DNA of 64,000 nucleotides from RHKX01 sp963826475 (GTDB lineage Bacteria; Actinomycetota; Thermoleophilia; Solirubrobacterales; 70-9), in NCBI GenBank assembly GCA_963826475.1, contig CAWGXC010000003.1, positions 1,426,001-1,490,000 on the forward strand, read 5' to 3'. Of this stretch, positions 43,201 to 51,858 are shown piece by piece. The notes beneath the pieces are model-generated. The model worked only from the letters and a program-made list of their open reading frames with translations, was not told where the DNA came from and ran no database searches. Within the stretch, counting starts at the first letter, position 1; each line of letters starts with the position of its first letter. A program made the translations under genes and the position numbers.

Positions 43201-44565
43201 GGCGGTGTCCGGATAGGTGTCGAGCTGGTGCATTTCCCGGGCGTTGAGCGCCGCGCTGTAGATCAGCCCCGCGAAGCCGGCGGCCAGCCCGACGGCGTTG
43301 GAGGAGCAACTCGTACTCGGAATCGACAGGGTGATCTTGGCGCTGAAGTTGGTGCAGCCGTTGAACGCCAGATAGGACTTGTCCGGAGCCGGCAGCGGCG
43401 TGTCACGGACCGAGTTGACGACGATCGTGTGCGGCAGGGTCGATGGCCAGTTGTTGTGCTGCGCGGCCTCGTCGGCGGCCGACGCCATCACCACGACACC
43501 GTGCCGGTAGGCGTAGTTGACCGCCTGGCGGGCGAGGCTCGAGTTGTTGAGCGTGCCGAGGGCCTCCTGGACCACCTGCACATCGTTGTCGGTGGCGTAG
43601 GTGACCGCCGCTCCGAAGCGGCTCACGTCAGCGATGAAGCTGTCACCCACCCGCAGCGGGATGCCCATGCAATTCGGGCACGAGCTCAGGTCGCCGCCAT
43701 TGTTCGCCTCCGCGATCGAATCCTGAGCCTCGCCGGTTCCGTGGCCGTACTGGACGTCGTCGAACGGGTCGTTGTCGTCGTCGAGGAAGTCCCAGCCGGC
43801 GATGTCGTCCACGTAGCCGTTCCCGTCGTCGTCGACGCCATCGCTGAATGCGATCAGCACGTCCTGGGGGTCGAGCATGGGCACGCCCTGGTTCGGACCC
43901 GACGGAAAGACGGGACCGACGCCGTCGGAGGGATCCGGGTCGACCCGCGAGTCGCAGGCGTAGTCGCGGAGGTTGAAGACGCCGTCGTCGTTGACGTCGT
44001 AGCCGCCCATACCCGTCCCGGTGTAGGTGGAGCAATTCTCACCGGGCTCGTTCGGGCTTGGACCCCGGTTCCTGTTAGGGAGCGGGAGCTCGTCCTTGTT
44101 GAGGCGGATCTTGAAGCGGAGGTCGTTCATCGCCCCCGCGTCGTTCCACTTGATCCCCGAGTCGAGGATCGCGATCGTCACGTCCGGCCTCCCGGTCGTC
44201 TGGGTGAAGGCCGTCGACACGTTGTCCGCGTCGAAGACGTGCGCGCCGCGGACGCCGTTCAGCTCCACCGGGTTGCCGTTGATCTGAGGGCCGTTGGCCG
44301 AATCGGCGGTCGCCGCGAACTTGAACTCGTTGCCGCCGAGGTCGTTCGGCACCGGCCCACCGGGGTTGAGGTAGAGATCGGTGGGGTCGGTCGGATCCCC
44401 GCCGGCCCTCGTGTAGGGGAATTCGGCGGAGGCCGGCGCCGTCATCGCGATCGAGGCGGCGATGGTAAGCAGCGCGAGGAGCAGCCCGCGACGCCGCGAG
44501 AGCCGCGTGTGCGCGCCGCCGGACCTCCGTCCCCCAGCGCCTGACTGGCCGAATTCCCTCCCCAC
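40090..44565 (-). CDS. Secreted S8-like peptidase with FG-GAP propeller, C-terminus frameshifted
   Basis: A very large exported protein: signal peptide in the first 48 residues (LLLALLTIAASIA...ASA), subtilisin-like domain about 95-450, then Asp/Gly-rich FG-GAP/VCBS repeats (FADLDGDNRNEMIFGSSDG, VGDPDGDGIPAVYAADF, IADLDGDGKEELIAASMD). Catalytic Asp135 (AILDSGI), His275 (YGHGTG) and Ser419 (STSCSSNAVGLAAG) are visible. The Ser motif has Asn where Pro is usual and the oxyanion Asn site reads ASAADE, so activity is uncertain. As read, the frame ends at 40090 with an Arg-rich run after poly-Gly; the natural end is the RTX tail at 39681. Divergent from the ceramidase-like gene. Confidence 0.85.
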   Translation of the reverse strand: MGREFGQSGAGGRRSGGAHTRLSRRRGLLLALLTIAASIAMTAPASAEFPYTRAGGDPTDPTDLYLNPGGPVPNDLGGNEFKFAATADSANGPQINGNPVELNGVRGAHVFDADNVSTAFTQTTGRPDVTIAILDSGIKWNDAGAMNDLRFKIRLNKDELPLPNRNRGPSPNEPGENCSTYTGTGMGGYDVNDDGVFNLRDYACDSRVDPDPSDGVGPVFPSGPNQGVPMLDPQDVLIAFSDGVDDDGNGYVDDIAGWDFLDDDNDPFDDVQYGHGTGEAQDSIAEANNGGDLSSCPNCMGIPLRVGDSFIADVSRFGAAVTYATDNDVQVVQEALGTLNNSSLARQAVNYAYRHGVVVMASAADEAAQHNNWPSTLPHTIVVNSVRDTPLPAPDKSYLAFNGCTNFSAKITLSIPSTSCSSNAVGLAAGFAGLIYSAALNAREMHQLDTYPDTAACEQTNGDPCVITPNEVRQLLASGTVGGELTSDDVDFVGVPGDPEPPTGEPSCAPVPAPGCTSPYGVGNTIRAAVNVTRPAYAPGASESYPARFGHDQFYGYGRANVDKGTAALVGAPAGRYAAAAEIPPEAEITSPEWFQPEDPGQASIDVKGEVFARGASYKCQVLVAPGQYPNEHTTDEVPPGDFKPLDSGYCDGTTMHSGAEASELHAGTLAAIDVAALKAQFPPDADFTGPSPAASPATGNGRPFFAPTAFTFKVIVSSGSGPGAMTGEDERSSYLHRDADLIDGFPKGIDAGGRIVDGPPTGDGESSPAFADLDGDNRNEMIFGSSDGFVHALRPDGSELPGWPVRGDSPGFISQHAASPAYASGAVSPNVGGAILSSVAVGDPDGDGIPAVYAADFEGKLYGWSPSGKRVFTEESNVQFSGKPLTPFNNVRQGKTNRTQHGFFASPVIADLDGDGKEELIAASMDRHVYAWEAADSNPDSPGGASIIAGYPLLVVDPAKVQSVAQRTDAITFKPSANSQQQGAIVDTPALADIAGDARPEIIIGTNEEYTEPINAGNVTTASFGLLGPTGVLSFGNARVYALKPGGGTDNDPLPGDAILPGWPFSAGIALTELLPVVGEGVTGMPAVADFTCPSGGAGQKIGVQANNGPAYILNADGTSCYGDDGGGKPNALESDFAAGPGQVDHPVLPAVGHPAFGDLGGAAPTLLAPAAGVTRALDLVLPEYQPSGQDFLAGWDSTTGQFRPGFPAAVNDLQFLTGPSVADIDGLPGEETIEGTASQDFAAFSAAGTPVPGWPKLSTDWAVTNPLIGSFGEARETDPAATKVVVTMTRSGYIDAYATGAPACSPSSWPRFHHDNANSGDYSRDAVLPGRPMGIAAAGGGGSISFEAPGDDLLCGIADHYEMATSAQPIDESSFAAGTRLADPPQPDAPGGKQSYVLPKGIERYVAVRAVDEQGNVGRVAQVDLGPKGGGGGGGGGGGGGGRRRRRRRIRTLQRSPRWHPGARPDRRRRRQRADPRTRWSRPDQSGRR

Positions 44566-44652
44566 GAGGACGAGACCCTACCCCGCCGCGCCGTCCCCTG
44601 CGCCGGTCGATGGCACATCGCAGGGTGCAATCGAGTTAGGCTCGTCGCGACT

Positions 44653-47163
44653 ATGCGGGGATGGGGAAGGAAGGGAGCCGGGGCGGCGATCGCCGTCACG
44701 CTGTCGTTCCTCTGTCTCGCCCCCGTCTCCGCCGCAGCGGCCACGCCCTACCTCGCGGGCGCCGCGACGGTGGACACCACCCCGCCGCTCTTCGACGCCG
44801 CCGCCGACGCTGCGGCGTTTCCCACATGCTCGACGGCGATCTTCACCGGGCCGCGGGTGTTCGCTCTCAGCGAGCCATATATCGACGTCGACGGCAACGG
44901 CGAGTTCAGCTACATGGGGGTGGGCCAGAACGCGGTCCCGGAGCCGTTCTGCGACGCCAACGCAAACGGGCGATACGACGGCATCTACGACTCGGGCGGC
45001 GTCGACCAACTCGCCCGCAGCGTCCACGACCCGATCGACGCCCGGGCCTTCGCGATCTCTGACGGCACGCGCTCGGTGGTCGTTGTCTCCGTGGTCGCCC
45101 AGGGGTTGTTCGAGAACTACACGGCGGCGATGCGCGCCCGCCTCGCCCAGCTCGCCCCCGGGGTCGATGACCTGATCGTCAGCGCCAACCACAACGAGAG
45201 CTCGCCGGACACGATCGGGATATATGGCGGCCCCGAGGTCGGCGGCGTCACCGGCGCGAACTCCGGAATCGACGACTACTACATCGACTTCCTGGTCGAT
45301 CGAGTCGCCCAAGCCGCCGCGCAGGCTTATGACGGCCGCGTCCCGGCCGAGCTCGCTGTCAGCCAGTTCGGCGTCCCGCCCAGCCTGAAGATCAACCTGT
45401 CCAACAACTTCCCGACGACCAATGACGACCGCAGCCCCGCCGCGATCGACCCAAAGGTCCGGGTGCTGACCGCCACCGACGCCGCCGGGAGGCGAATCTT
45501 CACGACGATGAACCTGGCGGCGCACAACCAGGAGATCGGCCACTCCGCGTCGCTCGGGCGCGAGCTCAGCTCCGACTGGCCCGGCTACTTCCACGATGAG
45601 CTCGAGCGGCTCGTCGGCGGCAGGGCGATCTTCCTCGCCGGCGACAACGGCTCCGAGGAGGACCCGACCACGGTCCCACCGGTCGACGTGGTCGCCCACC
45701 CTGAATGCAGCGACGGCTGCTACCCGCAAGCCGATGCGACCGGAACGGCGTTCGCCCACGCCGTCGCCGACCATCTCGGCGATGCTCGAACGCTCCGCGG
45801 CGGCGCAATCGGGGTGCGACGCGATCAGTTCTTCGTCCCGCTCGAGAACAACCTGTTCAAGGCCGCTGCAGCCGCGGGGTTGTTCGGCGAGCGCCAGACC
45901 TACCTGAACGGCGTGCCGGCGGGGCGGGCCGGGAACGAGCTCCAGACCGAAACGGACGTCATCTCCATCGGACCCGACCTGCAGCTGATGACCAATCCGG
46001 GTGAGGCGTTCCCGGCGCTGATGCTCGGCAGCCCCTGGGGAATCGAGGACGCGAGCTGCCCAGATCGACCGAATCCGCCGGTGCCGGCCTGGCACATGAA
46101 CGCCACCTACCGTTTTCAGGTCGGTCTCGCCAACGACCTGATCGGCTACGAGATCCCAGCCTGGGCGTATTCCTCGAGTCCCGGCGCCTTCAGCTACGAG
46201 GGGCCGCCTGACAACGGCGGACCGGCGACCTGCTTCAACGACGCCGACGACGTCGATGCCGCGGGTCATCAGCACAAGCTCGAGACCGAGGGGGCGGGTC
46301 CGACCGCCTCGAACTTGGTCGCCGAGCATTTGACGGCGCTCGCCGACCTCGATCCCGACCCGCTGGCCGGGATCAGGCGCGGCCGCTACCTCTTCGCGGA
46401 CGGCTCGGTCTCGCGACGCGACCAGCGCCCGCTCGGCGGGGGGAGCGAGGACGCGGTGGGCGTCTGGCTGGCCGATCCCGGCGCGGACTCGCTGGTGCCC
46501 GGAACGGGCACGATCATCGCTCTACCGGGCATCGCGGGATTCGGCGAGCAGCCCGTCGACGAATCCGGAAGCTTCATGGATTACGACGGTCAAGCTCAGC
46601 CCGGCCCCGACCTCTCGAGCCGGGGCATGCTGACGCCTGCGAATGGTTCCCCAGAGATCACGAGCCGCCGTTACCTCGACGTCTATCCCAAGTTGAGCAG
46701 CTCGCCGCTTGGACGCGCCCACGGCTCCGACCTCCCGCCGTGTACGGATCGCCGGCCGCCGACCTCACGGATCACGAGGGTGCACCTGCTCCGCGGCAAG
46801 CACCAGCTGCGGATCGCCGGGAGGGCGACCGACTCCGGTTGCGACGACCCGGGCACCCTGGCGCGCCCGGGGGCTGTGGCCGACGTGCGGCTCGACGTAG
46901 CCAAGCGCAGCGGCAGTCATCGTTGCCGGTTCCTGCGACCGCGCGGAAGGCTGCAGACGCGCCACCATCGATGCTCGAAGCCGATCGACCTCGTCCCGGT
47001 CGGGCTCGAGCACTGGCGACTCAGGCTCAAGGTTCGGCATCTACCGAGAGGTCACTACCTGATCAGGGCTCGCGCCGCCGACGACAGCGGAAACGAGGAG
47101 CGCTTGCGGAGCGCCGGGAGCGGCCTCAACACGGTTCGCGTCTGGTTCAAACGGGGGCGCTGA
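44653..47163 (+). CDS. Secreted ceramidase-like hydrolase
   Basis: An 836-residue exported protein. Signal peptide from MRGWGRKGAGAAIAVTLSFL to about residue 30. The N-terminal half (ATVDTTPPLFDAA, FAISDGTRSVVVVSVVAQGL, LIVSANHNESSPDTIG, MTNPGEAFPALMLGSPWG) follows the layout of neutral/alkaline ceramidase N-terminal domains, with the catalytic-zinc type His-rich loop replaced by NHNESSP. About 130 C-terminal residues form an immunoglobulin-like domain with Lys/Arg-rich strands. Lipid amidase activity is plausible but not certain. Neighbours are secreted peptidase and sulfatase. Confidence 0.72.
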   Translation: MRGWGRKGAGAAIAVTLSFLCLAPVSAAAATPYLAGAATVDTTPPLFDAAADAAAFPTCSTAIFTGPRVFALSEPYIDVDGNGEFSYMGVGQNAVPEPFCDANANGRYDGIYDSGGVDQLARSVHDPIDARAFAISDGTRSVVVVSVVAQGLFENYTAAMRARLAQLAPGVDDLIVSANHNESSPDTIGIYGGPEVGGVTGANSGIDDYYIDFLVDRVAQAAAQAYDGRVPAELAVSQFGVPPSLKINLSNNFPTTNDDRSPAAIDPKVRVLTATDAAGRRIFTTMNLAAHNQEIGHSASLGRELSSDWPGYFHDELERLVGGRAIFLAGDNGSEEDPTTVPPVDVVAHPECSDGCYPQADATGTAFAHAVADHLGDARTLRGGAIGVRRDQFFVPLENNLFKAAAAAGLFGERQTYLNGVPAGRAGNELQTETDVISIGPDLQLMTNPGEAFPALMLGSPWGIEDASCPDRPNPPVPAWHMNATYRFQVGLANDLIGYEIPAWAYSSSPGAFSYEGPPDNGGPATCFNDADDVDAAGHQHKLETEGAGPTASNLVAEHLTALADLDPDPLAGIRRGRYLFADGSVSRRDQRPLGGGSEDAVGVWLADPGADSLVPGTGTIIALPGIAGFGEQPVDESGSFMDYDGQAQPGPDLSSRGMLTPANGSPEITSRRYLDVYPKLSSSPLGRAHGSDLPPCTDRRPPTSRITRVHLLRGKHQLRIAGRATDSGCDDPGTLARPGAVADVRLDVAKRSGSHRCRFLRPRGRLQTRHHRCSKPIDLVPVGLEHWRLRLKVRHLPRGHYLIRARAADDSGNEERLRSAGSGLNTVRVWFKRGR

Positions 47164-47187
47164 ACGCTACGTCCGGCGCCGCGGCGC

Positions 47188-48798
47188 TCATTGGCAGAAA
47201 TGACCCGTCGTCGGCCTGGGGTCCCGACCCTTGATCCCGGAGCAGTCGCCGAGCCGCTCGGTCAATCCCTCGAGTCGGTCGATCGCATCCGCGGCGGCTG
47301 AGCCGGGCCGGGCCGGGAACCCGTTTTCGAGCTGATAGGGGTCCGTCGCGAGGTCGTAGTACTCGGTGTCGGTGCGGTTGCACACCTCATCGTTGTAGGG
47401 ATTTCCACTCGAGTACTCGATGTAGTCCTGGTGGTCGAAGTGGACGCCCCTGTACTGGCAGTCCGCGAGCTCGATCTCGATCGCGCGCGGGTCGGGAAAG
47501 TCGCCGGTGCCCTCGATGATCGGCATCATCGAACGGCCATCCATGGTCCTGCAGACCCGCTTGCTCCGGCACGGGGTCGTACCGGCGAGATCGAGCATCG
47601 TCGGCGCCAGGTCGATGTTGGCCACCGGCGCGCCACTGTCCGGGACCAGGGTCGCGCGGTTGCGGTAGTGCGGCGGGACGGAGACCATCAGGGGCATGCT
47701 GATGTTCTCCTCATAGGGGTCGGGCTTGCCCTTCGAGATCCGGTGCTCGCCGTAGAAGAAACCGTTATCGGAGGTGAAGATGAAGACGGTCTGGTTGAGC
47801 TCGCCCTTGCGCTTGATCTCATCGAAGATCCGGCCGAAGCCACGATCGACCCCGTAGACCGCTTCCAGCGTGCAGCGATAGCGACGCGCGATCGCGTCCT
47901 GGGTGTCCTGGTCGAGCGGATCGCGGCCCTTGATGTTCTCCGGCTTGTCGGAGACGTCCTGCTCGTTGAAGCTGGGTGGCTGCGGCAGGGCGGCAAGATC
48001 GAAGCGGTGCTCGTCCTGTGCCTCTGGAACGGGCCCGGAGGCGCAGCGCGTGTCGCGGCCGGTCGACGTGTGCGGCGCGTAGTAGTCGACCTGCATGTAG
48101 AAGGGGGCCTTCTTCTTGACGAGCCGCTTGGTCCAGCGCGTCGCGTAGTCGCTGGTCACGGTGGTGACGTGATCCTCGTCGTCGGTCCCGTAGTGGCGGA
48201 CCTTCCCATTCAACGAGGCCTTCCAGTTGTAATAGCGGCGCTTCTCGAGCTCGGTGAACCACAGGTCCCAGCCCGGCGCAACGGCGGTCGGGCCGAGGTC
48301 GCCCTGCTCGTAGGAGTTGAGGAACTTGCCCACGTGAGCGGTGTTGTAGCCGGCCCGCTGCAACCAGGCGGGCAGGACGTTCTGCTTCTGCTTGAGGTCC
48401 GGGTAGAAGTTGCGAAGGACGCCGTTGTTGTGGCCGTACTGCCCGGTCAGGTTGGCCGAGCGCGAAGGGCAGCAAAGGGGGGTCGTCACGATGTAGTCGG
48501 AGAACGATGTCGCCCGTGGCGCCAGCTTCGAATAGATGTTCGGCATGGTCTCGGGGCTCATCGTCGACTTCGCCTGATCGTCGCTCTCGACGATCACGAT
48601 GTTGGGGTGCTCGAGCTTCTTGGGCTTCTTGGGCTTGTGCGGCTTCCCGCCCTTGCCCCCGTTGCCGTGGCCCTGGGGCTTGCCGGCGGCCCCAGCCGGC
48701 TCACCCGAGGCGACGGCCAGGCAGACCAGAGCAGCGCAAAGGCCCGCGGCCAGCAGGAGCAGGCGCGTTCGTCGCAGGCTTGTCGGTGAGGAGCCCAT
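47188..48798 (-). CDS. Secreted sulfatase with Lys/Gly-rich linker
   Basis: A 536-residue exported sulfatase, a distant paralogue of the one at 14709 (shared QDVSDKPENI and CCPSR contexts). Signal peptide in residues 1-38; a basic low-complexity linker (GKGGKPHKPKKPKK, residues 47-61) precedes the catalytic domain. NIVIVESDDQAKSTM has the metal-binding Asp pair; Cys110 in CCPSRSANLTGQ is the formylglycine site. FIFTSDNGFFYGEHRISKGKPDPYEE is the later active-site region. The basic linker may hold the enzyme on an acidic polymer, an inference. Convergent with the ceramidase-like gene. Confidence 0.93.
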   Translation of the reverse strand: MGSSPTSLRRTRLLLLAAGLCAALVCLAVASGEPAGAAGKPQGHGNGGKGGKPHKPKKPKKLEHPNIVIVESDDQAKSTMSPETMPNIYSKLAPRATSFSDYIVTTPLCCPSRSANLTGQYGHNNGVLRNFYPDLKQKQNVLPAWLQRAGYNTAHVGKFLNSYEQGDLGPTAVAPGWDLWFTELEKRRYYNWKASLNGKVRHYGTDDEDHVTTVTSDYATRWTKRLVKKKAPFYMQVDYYAPHTSTGRDTRCASGPVPEAQDEHRFDLAALPQPPSFNEQDVSDKPENIKGRDPLDQDTQDAIARRYRCTLEAVYGVDRGFGRIFDEIKRKGELNQTVFIFTSDNGFFYGEHRISKGKPDPYEENISMPLMVSVPPHYRNRATLVPDSGAPVANIDLAPTMLDLAGTTPCRSKRVCRTMDGRSMMPIIEGTGDFPDPRAIEIELADCQYRGVHFDHQDYIEYSSGNPYNDEVCNRTDTEYYDLATDPYQLENGFPARPGSAAADAIDRLEGLTERLGDCSGIKGRDPRPTTGHFCQ

Positions 48799-48879
48799 TG
48801 GTCGCAGCTAACAGTCGGCGCGCGAGTAAGTCGCGGTCGCATCCCCGCCTCCCATGGCGGCCACGGGAGAGGCGGCATG

Positions 48880-48893
48880 TTAGCGATCGCTAA
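48880..48893. promoter_or_regulatory. Perfect 14-bp palindrome between sulfatase and cyclophilin genes
   Basis: TTAGCGATCGCTAA lies 82 bases upstream of the sulfatase start and 43 upstream of the cyclophilin start, in a divergent intergenic region. A regulator site is likely; which gene it serves is unclear. Confidence 0.45.
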
Positions 48894-48935
48894 TGACGGC
48901 CTTTGCCTTGGCGGGGACGCGCTACCCTCATCGCC

Positions 48936-49394
48936 ATGTCACAGGCAACGCTGCACACCAACGCTGGGACGATCGAGGTGGAGCTCCACGACGAGGAGGC
49001 TCCCAAGACCGTCGAAAACTTCCGAAAGCTGGCCGCTGACGGCTTCTACGATGGGCTGATCTTTCACCGCGTGATCCCCGACTTCATGATCCAGGGAGGC
49101 TGTCCCGAGGGCACCGGAACCGGTGGCCCGGGCTACAAGTTCGAGGACGAGTTCAACGACCACAAGGTCGTGCGAGGCGCTCTTGCGATGGCGAACGCGG
49201 GCCCGAACACGAACGGCTCGCAGTTCTTCATCGTCACGATCGACGCCGCCTCCTGGCTCGATGGCAAGCACACGGTCTTCGGCACCGTCACCGACGGAAT
49301 GGACGCCGTCGACGCGATCGAGGGCACGGAGACCGGACCGGGTGATCGCCCGACCACGCCTCAGGTGATCGAGAAGATCGAGCTTTCAGAATAG
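48936..49394 (+). CDS. Cyclophilin-type peptidyl-prolyl isomerase
   Basis: A 152-residue cytoplasmic cyclophilin. FHRVIPDFMIQGGCPEGTGTGGPGY includes the catalytic Arg, Phe and Gln; GALAMANAGPNTNGSQFFIV and HTVFGTVTDGMD complete the fold. Start at 48936 (MSQATLHTNAGTIEVELH); an in-frame Met at 48903 would add 11 Arg-rich residues. Little leader and no strong Shine-Dalgarno. It meets the rlmN gene tail to tail with no gap. Confidence 0.94.
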   Translation: MSQATLHTNAGTIEVELHDEEAPKTVENFRKLAADGFYDGLIFHRVIPDFMIQGGCPEGTGTGGPGYKFEDEFNDHKVVRGALAMANAGPNTNGSQFFIVTIDAASWLDGKHTVFGTVTDGMDAVDAIEGTETGPGDRPTTPQVIEKIELSE

Positions 49395-50396
49395 TCAGCC
49401 GGCGAGGCCGGGTCCGCCAGATGCCGCGAGCTGCCCGCAGGCCGCATCGATGTCGCGGCCGCGGGTGAGGCGGATCGTCGTCGGCACGCCGCTGCGCTCG
49501 AGCACCGAGCGGAAGGCCGCGATCGACGCGCGCGAGCTTCCGGTGAACTCCCCGGGCGTCGGGTTGAAGGGGATCAGGTTGACCTTGAAGGCGTCGCGCG
49601 GCTTCAGAACCTCGGCCAGGACCATGGCCTGTTCGGGGTCGTCGTTGACGCCGGCGAGCATCAGGTACTCGATGTAGACCTTCAGGTTGCGGGCCTCGCG
49701 CCAGGCGAGGCAGGCATCGATCACCTCGGTCAGGGGGTAACGATCGTTGACCGGCATCAGCGCGCTGCGCACGTCGCCCTCGGCGGCGTGCAGGGAGAGC
49801 GCGAGCCGCACGCGCGGGCCTTCGTTGGTCAAGCGCTCGATCCCCGGGACCCAGCCGACGGTTGAGATCGTCGTATGCGCTGCGGATACGCCGATCTCCG
49901 GCAGCCGCTCGCAGGCGCCGAGCACGTTGTCGACGTTCATCAACGGCTCACCCATGCCCATGAAGACGACGTGATCGACGTCCGTTCCTCGCCGGAAATG
50001 CAACGCCTGGTCGAGGATCTCCGACGTGGTCAGGTTGCGGCCGAAGGCCATCCGCCCGGTCGCGCAGAAGTTGCAGGTGAGCGGGCATCCCGACTGACTC
50101 GAGAGACAGAGTGACCGCCGGCCGTCGCGATAGCTCATCAGGACCGTCTCGATCGGGCGGCCGTCGGCCGTCTCGAACAATGCCTTTCGGGTGCCGTCGC
50201 GGGAGCTCACCTCGCGATCGACCGTCAGCGTCGAGAGCGGCAGCTCGTGGGCGAGCGCCTTGCGCAGCTCGACTGGCAGGTTCGTCATCTCGTCGTAGGT
50301 GCTGGCACCGCGCGCGATCCACTCCCAGATCTGGGTGGAGCGGAAGGCCGGCTCGCCGAGGTCGGCGAGAAGCAAGGTGAGGCGGTCGAGGTCCAC
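49395..50396 (-). CDS. rlmN: 23S rRNA (adenine2503-C2)-methyltransferase RlmN
   Basis: A radical-SAM methyltransferase of 333 residues that methylates A2503 of 23S rRNA and A37 of some tRNAs. The radical-SAM cluster motif is CPLTCNFCATGRMAFGRNL. MGMGEPLMN, RLALSLHAAEGDVRSALMPVN and the C-terminal RGRDIDAACGQLA (Cys that carries the methyl group) are all present. GTG at 50396 (VDLDRLTLLLADLGEPAFR) begins the accessory domain; the longer open frame upstream is Arg/Ser-rich shadow. Confidence 0.95.
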   Translation of the reverse strand: MDLDRLTLLLADLGEPAFRSTQIWEWIARGASTYDEMTNLPVELRKALAHELPLSTLTVDREVSSRDGTRKALFETADGRPIETVLMSYRDGRRSLCLSSQSGCPLTCNFCATGRMAFGRNLTTSEILDQALHFRRGTDVDHVVFMGMGEPLMNVDNVLGACERLPEIGVSAAHTTISTVGWVPGIERLTNEGPRVRLALSLHAAEGDVRSALMPVNDRYPLTEVIDACLAWREARNLKVYIEYLMLAGVNDDPEQAMVLAEVLKPRDAFKVNLIPFNPTPGEFTGSSRASIAAFRSVLERSGVPTTIRLTRGRDIDAACGQLAASGGPGLAG

Positions 50397-50442
50397 CGCC
50401 CAAGTGTGGCAGCCGGGTCGAGTGCCTCGGCTGCGGCCTTCT

Positions 50443-51333
50443 TCAGACGTAGCGGCCGGCGGTGCGGGCGACGGCCGCGCCGTAGGAGCCACCGAAGAGG
50501 ATCGCGTGGACGAGCAATGGCTGCAGCTGCCAAAGGCCGATGCGCTCCTCGTGGTCCTCGGCGAGCGGGACCAGCTCCCCGTAGGCCGCGTAAGTCCGCG
50601 ACGACACGCGGCCGAAGAGCTCGAGCATCGCCAGGTCGATCTCACGGTGGGCGCCATGGGCCGCGGGATCGATCAGCCAGGGTCGGCCGTCGGCGCCGGA
50701 GTGGACGTTCCCGCTCCAGAGGTCACCGTGGACCCGAGCCGGCGGCTCGGCGGGTCCGGCGACTTCATCGATCCGCTCGATGACCCGGCCGACCGCCGCC
50801 GCGCACCCCCCGTCGATCCGCCCGCGGTCGCGGGCGACGCGGCTCAGCAGATCGAGCCTGGCCACGTAGTGAGCTGGCCAGGGCGAGCCCGCCGGAACTG
50901 TCCCGACCGGCAGCTCGACGCCACCGAAGCGCAGCGCACGACGTGGCGAGCCCGGCGGCAGCGCATCGAAGGCCTCGGCGCCGGCTTGATGGACCTCCGC
51001 CAGCCCCCGGCCGAGCGCCTCCTCCCCCTTGCCGCCGAGCCGCCCGGGCTCGATCCAAGTGAGGACCAGTCCGCGAACACCCGGCTCGTCGAGCACGGCG
51101 AGCACCTCGGGAACAGGCAGGCCTCCGGCCTCTCCGAGCCAGCGCAGCCCGGCCGCCTCTGCGGCGTACTCGTCCCCGGGAGCGTCGCCGCGGGTCTTCA
51201 GGAACGCCCGAGAGCCGTCGCCGAGCTCGAGCGCCCACGCTTCGTTGATATCGCCGCCCCCGACGCGCAAGGCGCGCTCGAGCGGCTGGCCGAGCGCCCG
51301 GACGGCCGCGGCGACAACCGCATCGTCGCTCAA
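50443..51333 (-). CDS. Fructosamine kinase family protein
   Basis: A 296-residue aminoglycoside-phosphotransferase-fold kinase. FVGGGDINEAW-type P-loop, FLKTRGD (Lys), VHGDLWSGNVHSGADGRPWLIDPAAHGAHREIDLAM (catalytic Asp and metal site) and final FGGSYGAAVARTAGRY match fructosamine-3-kinases, which repair or use glycated amines. TTG at 51333 overlaps the phosphatase stop by four bases (TTGA), with CGGGAGC just upstream. The pairing with a LMW phosphatase is common in actinobacteria. Confidence 0.9.
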   Translation of the reverse strand: MSDDAVVAAAVRALGQPLERALRVGGGDINEAWALELGDGSRAFLKTRGDAPGDEYAAEAAGLRWLGEAGGLPVPEVLAVLDEPGVRGLVLTWIEPGRLGGKGEEALGRGLAEVHQAGAEAFDALPPGSPRRALRFGGVELPVGTVPAGSPWPAHYVARLDLLSRVARDRGRIDGGCAAAVGRVIERIDEVAGPAEPPARVHGDLWSGNVHSGADGRPWLIDPAAHGAHREIDLAMLELFGRVSSRTYAAYGELVPLAEDHEERIGLWQLQPLLVHAILFGGSYGAAVARTAGRYV

Positions 51334-51854
51334 GCTCCCGCGGCTCCGCGGATCTCGGCGAGCAGCCCGTCGCACGCTCGCTCGACCATGTCGAGGACGT
51401 CCTCGAACCCGTCATCGCCACCGTAATAGGGGTCGGGCACTTCGAGCTCCCCGGCGGCGAGCGCGTCGGGGTCGTGCTCCCGGAGCAGGCCGAGCTTGCC
51501 CTCGAGGTCGGCGTGCGGCGCGAGCGCCTTCATGTCGGCGAGGTTCTGGCGGTCCATCGCGAGGATCAGATCGAAGTCATCGAAATGGGTCGCCTCGAAG
51601 CGCTGTGCCCGGCTCTCGAGCGCGATCCCCCGAGCGGCGGCGGCGGCGGTCGCGCGCTCATCCGGAGCGTGACCGACGTGCCAGCCGCCGGTGCCGGCGC
51701 TCTCGACGTCGACGACGTCGACGAGTCCCGCCCTTCGGAGCTTGTGGCGCATCACGCCCTCGGCGGTCGGGGACCGGCAGATGTTGCCGAGGCAGACGAA
51801 GAGGATCCGGATCGTCGGCTGAGAATCGAGCCTCGGAGTTCGGGTAGCCGTCAC
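51330..51854 (-). CDS. Low molecular weight protein-tyrosine-phosphatase
   Basis: A 174-residue phosphatase. The P-loop is VCLGNICRSPTAEGV with nucleophile Cys21; general acid Asp is in DPYYGGDDGF. SAGTGGWHVGHAPDERA is typical. Such enzymes act on phosphotyrosine proteins, and many actinobacterial ones are linked with metabolite repair next to fructosamine kinases. Start ATG at 51854; the downstream kinase is translationally coupled. Confidence 0.94.
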   Translation of the reverse strand: MTATRTPRLDSQPTIRILFVCLGNICRSPTAEGVMRHKLRRAGLVDVVDVESAGTGGWHVGHAPDERATAAAAARGIALESRAQRFEATHFDDFDLILAMDRQNLADMKALAPHADLEGKLGLLREHDPDALAAGELEVPDPYYGGDDGFEDVLDMVERACDGLLAEIRGAAGA

Positions 51855-51858
51855 GGCC

